A DNA stretch of 64,000 bases. It comes from JAJYKC01 sp963823105 (lineage in GTDB: Bacteria > Acidobacteriota > Terriglobia > Bryobacterales > Bryobacteraceae). Positions 30,501 through 36,891 of the stretch are shown here, piece after piece. Numbering within the stretch: position 1 is the first letter of the stretch; each line of letters starts with the position of its first letter. The notes under the pieces are model-generated. The model was not told where the DNA came from and searched no databases. It saw only the letters and a program-made list of their open reading frames with translations. The position numbers and the translations under genes were made by a program. Location: contig CAWGKC010000005.1 in assembly GCA_963823105.1 (NCBI GenBank), positions 434,001-498,000 of the forward strand, in the 5' to 3' direction.

Positions 30501-30754
30501 AGCGTCCGAAACCCCGTCCGCTCCGCGGTCACCGAATATTCGCCCGGCGGCAATTCGCTCGCCCGGTACGATCCCACGTCGTTCGTTTCCACCCGCCGTG
30601 AAAACCCGGTGCTCACCTGCCTCACTGTGATCGCCACCCCGCGCATGGCCGCCGCCATTTGGTCGCGTACTTCTCCGGAAATCGATCCGGAGGAGACCTG
30701 CCCCCACGTTCTGATTGCCAGCAACAGAAGGAAGAACCGGAGGATGTGTCTCAA
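27559..30754 (-). CDS. Oar-like TonB-dependent receptor 3 (one frame break)
   Basis: About 1060 residues from a TTG start at 30754 that overlaps the stop of the upstream kinase-like gene (TTGA), with GGAGGGG just upstream. A signal peptide (ILRFFLLLLAIRTWGQ) precedes a carboxypeptidase-regulatory domain (SSGSISGEVRDQMAAAMRGV), a plug (VELLDGAYNTDRNTF) and a barrel. The frame breaks near 27920; one extra base in GGGAACG explains it, and the barrel then continues TPNRPNVVPGQSVSLPAGQR to a terminal RLQIAMRADF. It is divergent in sequence from receptors 1 and 2. Operon context (kinase-like, nucleotidyltransferase-MFS) suggests uptake of a compound handled by those proteins. Confidence 0.85.
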
Positions 30755-31756
30755 CCGCCCCTCCGGACCAGTTCTTCCAACCGCTCCACCGCCGGCTCAA
30801 GGTCGCGGTATCGCAACTCGTAAATCCCCGCCGTGAGCAGACGGCTAACAGCCGCCGTGCATCGCCAGCGATTGGACTCCAATTCGGAAGGCCATGACCA
30901 CTGGATAAGACGCCTCCGCGCTTCTTCCTTCGGATACGCTATCAACCGCGCTCCGGCGCCGTACTCGCGGACGCCGGTCGAGGAAAACGATATGATCCAC
31001 CACGCTTTCGAAAGCCGTCGTTATGCCCGCCAATTCCGAAGTGCGGATCTCGATCGACGGCTCCCCGTTCGCGCGGATTCGCGGTTTACGTCCTCCGGCC
31101 TCGGGAAACAGTTCGCTGGCATTTTCCCGGAATCGTATGATGTCGGGCGTCCCAATCACCGATCGGGTCTTCAGCTTGCGAACGATCGAACTGCAATCGT
31201 CGGATACATAGGTCCATCCCCGGCGCGCGCACGCGTAAGCCAGCGACGACTTTCCCGCGCCGGAATCCCCGCTCAGCAGAACCCCGCTGCCATCCAACGC
31301 CACGCACGCCGCATGCAACGATACCAGATACAGGGACTCGATCAAGCTGGTAACCATGCCTTCGAGAAAGCAGTACCGCAGATACTCCGTTTCTTCCGCC
31401 ACCGCTGCGTTCAGCCACGCCGCTCCAAAGCCCCGCTCCAGATCGCAGCAGCCGAAATTATCCCGATCCGCCACAAGGATGAGGAAATTTCGCTGCGCTC
31501 GGTAGACCGGATTGTTCGGGCACTCCCCCGCCGGACCCTCACTTACGATCACCCTCAGAACGACCGGCGGCTCCTGAAAACGAAGCTCCTCTCCCGCCCA
31601 ATTCGCCTCCGCACCCCTCAGCACCAGCCGGCTGTTCGTCTCGATCCGCGCGGGAAATCCAAACGGGTAATAGGTACCCTGAAACGGCAGCGCAACCGCC
31701 GCCAGCAACGGATCGGAATCGGACGTCATAACCGCGAATTCACTGCCGGAAACCAT
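30751..31756 (-). CDS. HPr kinase-like P-loop protein (one frame break)
   Basis: About 335 residues. The ATG at 31756 (AAGAG upstream) is preferred to an upstream TTG at 31810. Residues 163-170 are a Walker A loop (GDSGAGKS) preceded by LHAACVALDGSGVLLS, and WTYVSDDCSS about 20 residues on matches the HprK-type acidic motif. The frame breaks near 30967; one extra base explains it, and the tail reads EYGAGARLIAYPKEEARRRL, then RYRDLEPAVERLEELV. HprK-like kinases of this kind occur beside PF14907 nucleotidyltransferases in some RiPP and polysaccharide loci, some of which phosphorylate lasso peptides. Substrate here unknown. Divergent from the 31870 glycosyltransferase. Confidence 0.78.
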
Positions 31757-31869
31757 AATTTCACTCTTTTGCTTGAGTTTAACAACGCACTTCGAAGAGG
31801 AAATGCGCAAGTTGTAAACAACCTGTAAAAAGGCCCCTTCCGCGCCGATGCTAGATTGTTCTTACGTCC

Positions 31870-32974
31870 ATGCGCTGCGCCATCGTCCATTACTGGCTAT
31901 CTGAAAATGCGCGGCGGAGAAAAGGTGGTGGAGGCGCTCTGCCGCCTGTTGCCCGAAGCCGACATCTTCACCCTTTTCTACGAACCGGAGCGCGTGTCGC
32001 CTCTCATTCGCTCGCGCCGCGTGACGGCCTCGTTCCTCAACCCTCTCCGCCGCCACTACCGGTCCCTGCTGCCGCTCATGCCGCTCGCCATCGAAAGCCT
32101 CGACCTCCGCGGCTACGATCTCATCGTCAGCAGCGAATCCGGTCCGGCGAAAGGCGTCATGACTCCCTCGACGTCCCGCCACATTTGCTATTGCCACTCC
32201 CCGATGCGCTACCTCTGGGATCTGTACCCCGACTATCTGCACACCTGGACACGCTCGTCCTTTAAGCGCGGCTTGATGGCGCCGTTGGCCAGCGGCCTCC
32301 GCGTCTGGGACTACTCAACCGCCGCGCACGTCGATCAATTCGTCGCCAATAGCCACAATGTGAAGCAGCGCATCTGGAAGGCATATCGCCGCGACTCCGA
32401 AGTTGTCCATCCACCCGTCGCCGTGGAAGACTTCTTCCACCGCCCCTCGGAAGACTACTACCTCGTCGTCTCCGAGTTAGTCGCCTATAAACGGATCGAG
32501 GATGCCGTTCTCTGCTTTTCCCGCAACGGCCGGAAGCTGAAGATCGTCGGCCAAGGCCCCGAATTCTATCGGCTAAAGAAAATCGCGCGCTCGAATATCG
32601 AGTTCTGCGGCGCCGTATCCGCCGAAGAGCTGCGCGAACTGTACGCCCGCTGCCGCGCCCTGCTCATGCCGGGCGAGGAGGACTTCGGCATCGCCGCCGT
32701 CGAAGCTCTCGCCAGTGGCAAGCCCGTCATCGCCCTTGGCCGCGGCGGCGCTCTGGAAAGCGTCCCGCAATCGAACCCGCTCGCCGGCTTCTTCTTCCCC
32801 GAACCCGGCCCCGCGCCGCTCCAAACCGCTATCGACGTCTTCGAAAAAATGGAACGCGACGTTCTCCCCGAAGCCCTGCAAGCCTACGCCGCCCGCTTCT
32901 CCGAATCCCATTTCGCCGCGAAGATGCGAGCCATCCTCAGGCCGCCGGAACCTTCACCACCAACACCCGCTTAG
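31870..32974 (+). CDS. GT4 glycosyltransferase (one frame break near N-terminus)
   Basis: The true start is ATG 31870 (MRCAIVHYWLSE). An extra A in the AAAA run at 31904-31907 breaks the frame, after which MRGGEKVVEALCRLLPEADI continues to the end. The intact product would be about 367 residues, normal for this family. The motifs are HICYCHSPMRYLWDLYPDYL, VANSHNVKQRI, SELVAYKRIEDAV and MPGEEDFGIAAVEALASGKP. These are typical of mannosyl/glucosyl transferases in exopolysaccharide loci. The 3' end overlaps the convergent beta-propeller gene by 38 nt. Confidence 0.85.
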
Positions 32975-33932
32975 GTCCCTTCCCAACCTTCACCCGCGCC
33001 ACTTCGCGCCGCGTCCGCGTATCCAGGATCGAACAATCGTTGGAATCGCTGTTGCTCACCGCGCAGTACTTCCCATCGGGAGAAAAGGCGATCCAATTGG
33101 GGCATTTGCCGACGGGAATCATCGCCGAAGTCTTCTTGGTCCCCAGATCGTAAACGTAAACCCCGCTATCGGCGAGACTGGTCACCCAGAGCTGCTTCCC
33201 ATCCGGCGTCAGCGCCAACCCATGCGTCGGCGTATTCACCTCCAGCGGACAATCGAGCGGAGGAGCCGGCGGAAGTTCCACCCGTTCGACGACCTTTCGG
33301 CCCGGAATATCGGCGATGGCGAATCCATGCAGATTCGTCAGCGCGGTATACAGGAATTTTTCGTCGTTCGATACGGCGTAGGGGCGGGGAATCCCGCCGG
33401 TCGGAATCCGCGCCGAGTAACGCATCGACTTCAAATCGATGACGTCGATTTCGTTACTCCCCATCGACGACACATACAAATCGTTGTTGTTCCCGCTATT
33501 GAAGCAATTATGCGGCACCTTGACGGGGAGCCTCTGCACAACTTTCTTCTGCACGGTGTCGACGATCTCCACATGGTTTCCATCGCGAATCGGCACGCCA
33601 ACATAGCGGCCGTCCGGCGTGGACGCGCACTCATTCGGCCGGCCGCCCAAAGGAATCGTATCGAGGATTTTTCCCGTGAGCGTGTCGATCGTTTTGAAAT
33701 TGTTCTCGGACTCGATCGTCGTGAAAAGCCTCCGCCCGTCGGCCGGCGCGCACAGGGCATGCGGCTCCTTGCCCACCTGGATCGTGTCCACCACCTTCAT
33801 ACTGCCCAGGTCGATCACGGAAATATCGTCGCCCAGGCTGTTGTCCACATAGAGGAGCATCCTCGCGCCGCCGCCCGCGGGGCCCGCGGACAGGGCGAGT
33901 GGCAGGGTCAAAAACAAAAGAGCAGTTCGCAC
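32937..33932 (-). CDS. Exported YVTN-type beta-propeller protein
   Basis: A 331-residue protein with signal peptide (TALLFLTLPLALSAGPAG). Repeated blades take the form YVDNSLGDDISVIDLGSMKV, LDTIPLGGRPNECASTPDGR and MIPVGKCPNWIAFSPDGKYC, about 45 residues each, giving a seven-bladed YVTN/lactonase-like propeller. Proteins of this type bind ligands or act as scaffolds. No catalytic residues can be named. It lies at the end of the exopolysaccharide locus on the opposite strand. Confidence 0.82.
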   Translation of the reverse strand: MRTALLFLTLPLALSAGPAGGGARMLLYVDNSLGDDISVIDLGSMKVVDTIQVGKEPHALCAPADGRRLFTTIESENNFKTIDTLTGKILDTIPLGGRPNECASTPDGRYVGVPIRDGNHVEIVDTVQKKVVQRLPVKVPHNCFNSGNNNDLYVSSMGSNEIDVIDLKSMRYSARIPTGGIPRPYAVSNDEKFLYTALTNLHGFAIADIPGRKVVERVELPPAPPLDCPLEVNTPTHGLALTPDGKQLWVTSLADSGVYVYDLGTKKTSAMIPVGKCPNWIAFSPDGKYCAVSNSDSNDCSILDTRTRREVARVKVGKGPKRVLVVKVPAA

Positions 33933-34026
33933 GGGACACCTCTTCGCGATCGCCGATGCGCGCCCGGAATTTCCATCCCTGGCGCCCAGCTTCTGAATCA
34001 GTGTACACCCAGTATGAGGCTGGCTT

Positions 34027-34055
34027 TTTCTGGCGGAGAGAGAGAGGGATTCGAA
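34027..34055. repeat. att-like duplicate of the tRNA-Ser 3' end
   Basis: The sequence from TTCTGGCGGAGAGAGAG to GGATTCGAAC repeats the 3' end of the tRNA-Ser gene (right copy 35658-35684), differing by one extra AG. It covers the CCA end, acceptor arm and T-loop half but not the rest of a tRNA. It lies downstream of the tRNA's 3' end, where integration leaves the distal copy. Confidence 0.6.
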
Positions 34056-34299
34056 CGTTTGAGACCTCGGTGCAGCCCATAAACTACAGGCTCTTCTTTG
34101 CCGGAGCCGCCGCGAAGGCCGTTAATCCCGTGTTTCGTTTCGCCCCATTACCCATCGGCTGCAATTCTCCCCAGTCGCTGCCACAAGTCCGCCTCATCGG
34201 AGCCGTTGCGGCCACAACAACACGACGGGCGGAATTCCGTCACCGCGGGCTAGCGATGATGCGTCTGCCGGTTCTGGCCGATTTCTCTCCGAATTGGGA

Positions 34300-34992
34300 T
34301 CACGGAGACGCGACTGCTTTCAATCGTCGCAGCACCGTCCCGATCCTTGCCTGGCTCGCGGCATCGGGCAGCAAGTATCCAGGCAGGGCGTCGATGAATC
34401 CGGGCGCCGCGAGCAAGCGGGTGACTTCCGTCTGGAGGTACTCGCGGAGCGGAGGTGTCTCTGTTTGTACTTCCTCGACAATCGTGGAGCGGCCGTCGAT
34501 GACGAAAGTCAGATCTTCCAGATCGTGGCTTGCCAGGAAGTCGCCTCGGCCGCGATCTCTGAACGCTTCGATTTTCGTCGCAAGAAAGCACGGCGCCGTT
34601 ACAACCCGAATCTCCAAATCCCGAAACAACCGGTGCAAGATAGCGGCTTCCATCGCGACGCGATACCAGCGATTAGAGAATCCCAGGATCCTCTCATCCA
34701 GCGGCATAACGTCCAGGATCGCTCCCGATTGAATCCACCGGCAAAGGGGTGCGCCTTCACGGGTGTCATGGGAAAATCCCAGCGCGCGAAGGCGTTCGCC
34801 AAACGCAGTGTACTCGGCATAGGTTCTGATTTCAGCGATTGCGTCCACATCGACCGTCGTGCGCGGAATGCCCGCCCCCTCATCCGTAATGAGCAGGCTC
34901 GTCACGGCTCCTCCCACGAACACCAGGTCTCCCAGCATTGGACGCAACAACGCGGCGGTCGCGATAAGTCGCTCAAGATTTGGATTCGGCAT
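34300..34992 (-). CDS. AbiEii/MNT-like nucleotidyltransferase, possible toxin
   Basis: About 230 residues from ATG 34992, which overlaps the upstream HTH gene by 20 nt. The N-terminal part has a minimal nucleotidyltransferase core: VFVGGAVTSLLITDE (the GG-type phosphate loop) followed by PRTTVDVDAIAEI, with a DVD metal-binding pair. A third acidic position may lie in GAILDVMPLD. CFLATKIEAFRDRGRGDFLA and HDLEDLTFVIDGR resemble the AbiEii family. Known relatives are nucleotide-transferring toxins of type IV-like or phage-defence modules. Overlap with an HTH gene, and position inside a tRNA-flanked insert, fit a toxin-antitoxin or defence pair. Activity not proven. Confidence 0.7.
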   Translation of the reverse strand: MPNPNLERLIATAALLRPMLGDLVFVGGAVTSLLITDEGAGIPRTTVDVDAIAEIRTYAEYTAFGERLRALGFSHDTREGAPLCRWIQSGAILDVMPLDERILGFSNRWYRVAMEAAILHRLFRDLEIRVVTAPCFLATKIEAFRDRGRGDFLASHDLEDLTFVIDGRSTIVEEVQTETPPLREYLQTEVTRLLAAPGFIDALPGYLLPDAASQARIGTVLRRLKAVASP

Positions 34993-35509
34993 GGACCGCT
35001 CGCAACCGCCGGCGTAACTCAGTCTCGGCAATCTTACGCTCTCGAACACGACCCTCACGGAGTGCGTCGGCAAGTGCTAAAAGCTCATAAAAGGACTTAT
35101 CACGCAGAGCCGCTATTGGGGCGGTCTTGTATAAGGGCGCCAGCGAGACACCGCGTTGCTTGCCTTCCTCATACGGCCAGACCGGAATCGGGTCGCCAGA
35201 CGGAGCGATCAGCGCTCGCAATGGCGCGGCCCCATAGGAGGTTGCAACTCCCCGCGTATGCTCCCCTCGTTCCGCGGGAAACACGTACTTCAACCCATGC
35301 GTAAGAAACTCTTCCAGCGCCGCTATGTTTGGACGATTTCCCAAATCGGGACCGCGAACCAAACCGCTCGCACGCGCGCGTCTTACGCTCGCATGCACCT
35401 CCGACGGACTCATTACCAACTCGAGCGCGAGGTGGGAATACGGAGCGCGGCGCGACCCATCCGCGACAAGCTTGAGCACCACGTAAACGTCCTGCGGCTT
35501 CAACGCCAT
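34973..35509 (-). CDS. Winged-helix/HTH protein, probable partner and repressor
   Basis: 178 residues. The N-terminal 70 form a MarR-like helix-turn-helix: LKPQDVYVVLKLVADGS, LALELVMSPSEVHASVRRAR and ASGLV. The middle is not recognised (KYVFPAERGEHTRGVATSYG). The C-terminus is helical and charged (LALADALREGRVRERKIAET). Its last codons overlap the nucleotidyltransferase start by 20 nt, so the pair is co-translated. A near-perfect palindrome covers its promoter, as expected for an autoregulating antitoxin or repressor. I infer the antitoxin role only from arrangement. Confidence 0.7.
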   Translation of the reverse strand: MALKPQDVYVVLKLVADGSRRAPYSHLALELVMSPSEVHASVRRARASGLVRGPDLGNRPNIAALEEFLTHGLKYVFPAERGEHTRGVATSYGAAPLRALIAPSGDPIPVWPYEEGKQRGVSLAPLYKTAPIAALRDKSFYELLALADALREGRVRERKIAETELRRRLRAVHAESKS

Positions 35510-35515
35510 GCTTCC

Positions 35516-35547
35516 ATTCTACATTCGCGATTCGCGAATAGCGAATG
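35516..35547 (-). promoter_or_regulatory. Palindromic operator next to -10 box of the HTH gene
   Basis: A 26-bp palindrome (35522-35547) has outer arms CATTCGC/GCGAATG and a centre ATTCGCGAAT. One base pair breaks the symmetry. On the minus strand TAGAAT (35516-35521), a good -10 box, abuts it, and the ATG at 35509 follows 6 nt later, so the mRNA may be leaderless. A repressor bound here would block the promoter. Confidence 0.6.
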
Positions 35548-35660
35548 AAATCGAGACCCACGCTCCTTTTCCCAAATAGAAAGCCGGTTCGGCCGGCATT
35601 CAGCGCGGCAATCTCCCTAAATACGGATGGATAGGACGCTCGGCGGCGCTCAATATATTC

Positions 35661-35750
35661 TGGCGGAGAGAGAGGGATTCGAACCCTCGATAGAGTTTCC
35701 CCTATACACGCTTTCCAAGCGTGCGCCTTCAACCGCTCGGCCATCTCTCC
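35661..35750 (-). tRNA. tRNA-Ser (anticodon GGA)
   Basis: On the minus strand the 5' GGAGAGA pairs with TCTCTCC, followed by discriminator G and an encoded CCA (35661-35663). The anticodon stem CACGC/GCGTG closes the loop TTGGAAA with anticodon GGA. A long variable arm typical of class II serine tRNAs follows, then a T arm GAGGG TTCGAAT CCCTC. It is on the same strand as the sulfurtransferase and RNase G genes. Its 3' end is duplicated at 34027-34055. Confidence 0.95.
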
Positions 35751-35792
35751 GAAGTATTGCGCGGCTCCTTTGTCAGTCTAACAAACCCGCTC

Positions 35793-36017
35793 TCAAACCA
35801 CCCGCCGCCGCGTTCCCGCCAAATGTTTCCGCGCCCGCTCCAGCGCCTTCTCTTCCGCCTCCTCCCGCGTCGCCGCCTGGGTCCGGGCGATCGTCGCGCC
35901 GGGGCTGACGTTGTCGGCGTGGCAATAATATTCCTCGCCGATGCGATAGCTCGCCAGCCTCACCTTCCAGCCTCCGTCCTCTTCCACCACGCGCTCGGAG
36001 TACTCTTCCACCTTCAT
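35793..36017 (-). CDS. Small conserved-looking hypothetical protein
   Basis: 74 residues from ATG 36017, which overlaps the stop of the sulfurtransferase gene (ATGA). It begins MKVEEYSERVVEEDGGWKVR and contains RIGEEYYCHADNVSPGATIA, then a charged helix REEAEEKALERARKHL. It looks like a small alpha-beta protein. No known motif. Translational coupling with the sulfurtransferase suggests a shared role, which is inference. Confidence 0.65.
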   Translation of the reverse strand: MKVEEYSERVVEEDGGWKVRLASYRIGEEYYCHADNVSPGATIARTQAATREEAEEKALERARKHLAGTRRRVV

Positions 36018-36877
36018 GCGCTGGCGCCTTTCGCCACGCCCGTCTCCACCGGCGCGCCCACCAGATTGCCCCACTCCGTCCACGACCCGTCGTAGTTCAC
36101 CACGTTGTCGTACCCCAGCAGGTATTTCAGCGCGAACCACGAATGGCTGGAACGCTCCCCGATGCGGCAATATGCGATCACCGGCTTCGTCCCGTCGATT
36201 CCCTCCGCCGCATACAGCGCCTTCAATTCGTCGAAGCTCTTGAACGTCCCGTCTTCGTTGCAGGCCTTCCCCCACGGTATGCTCCGCGCACCCGGAATGT
36301 GTCCGCCCCTTTGGCACGTCTCCGGCAATCCGGGTGGCGACAGAATCTCCCCGCTGAACTCCTGGGGACTGCGCACGTCCACCAACCCCGCGGCGTTCTT
36401 CGCGATCGCCTCCTGCACTTGCGGCAGAAACGCCCGCAGCGTCAAATCCGGCCCGGTCGCTTTATAAACGGCCGCACCCGGCGCCGGCCCCTCCAAAGAG
36501 ATATCGCGCCCTTCCATCAGCCACTTCTTCCGTCCGCCGTTCATGATGCGGACGTCTTTATGCCCGTACATCTTCATCTGCCACAGCGCCCACGCCGCAA
36601 ACCAATTGTTGTTGTCGCCGTACAGCACCACCGTCGTATCGTTGCCGATCCCCGACGCGCTCATCAGCTTCTCGAATGCGTCTTTGGGAACGATGTCCCT
36701 CCGCAGCGTGTCGCAGAGTTGCGTTCCCCACGCCCAGCTCACCGCCCCGGGAACGTGGCCTTCCCCATACGCCTTCGTATCCACATCCACTTCCACCAGC
36801 CGCGCGTCCTTGTCGTTCAAGTGCGCCGCCACCCAATCGGTGCCAACCAAATATTCCGGATGCGCGTAATTTGCCAT
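36014..36877 (-). CDS. Thiosulfate/3-mercaptopyruvate sulfurtransferase, two rhodanese domains
   Basis: 287 residues, the usual length of tandem-rhodanese enzymes. Domain 1 (about 10-130) includes ARLVEVDVDTKAYGEGHVPG, with Asp/Asn in place of the catalytic cysteine (VVLYGDNNNWFAAWAL). Domain 2 (about 155-280) has LVDVRSPQEFSGEI and the active loop CRIGERS in VIAYCRIGERSSHSW. The CRIGERS form matches the SseA/CysA sulfurtransferases. It moves sulfur from thiosulfate or mercaptopyruvate to an acceptor in the cytoplasm. It lies 14 nt downstream of the RNase G gene. Confidence 0.9.
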   Translation of the reverse strand: MANYAHPEYLVGTDWVAAHLNDKDARLVEVDVDTKAYGEGHVPGAVSWAWGTQLCDTLRRDIVPKDAFEKLMSASGIGNDTTVVLYGDNNNWFAAWALWQMKMYGHKDVRIMNGGRKKWLMEGRDISLEGPAPGAAVYKATGPDLTLRAFLPQVQEAIAKNAAGLVDVRSPQEFSGEILSPPGLPETCQRGGHIPGARSIPWGKACNEDGTFKSFDELKALYAAEGIDGTKPVIAYCRIGERSSHSWFALKYLLGYDNVVNYDGSWTEWGNLVGAPVETGVAKGASA

Positions 36878-36891
36878 AAAAATCGCCCTCC

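Noticed and set aside
25165..31810. Lasso peptide biosynthetic cluster
   Set aside because: No precursor peptide, PqqD-like, protease or asparagine-synthase-like gene was found beside the kinase-like and nucleotidyltransferase genes.
34027..34120. Second complete tRNA gene
   Set aside because: Only the acceptor/T-loop half is present; the T stem does not pair and no anticodon arm can be drawn.
33899..34732. 277-codon plus-strand frame through the tRNA-like repeat and nucleotidyltransferase
   Set aside because: Covers the antisense of a supported gene and has no domain signal.
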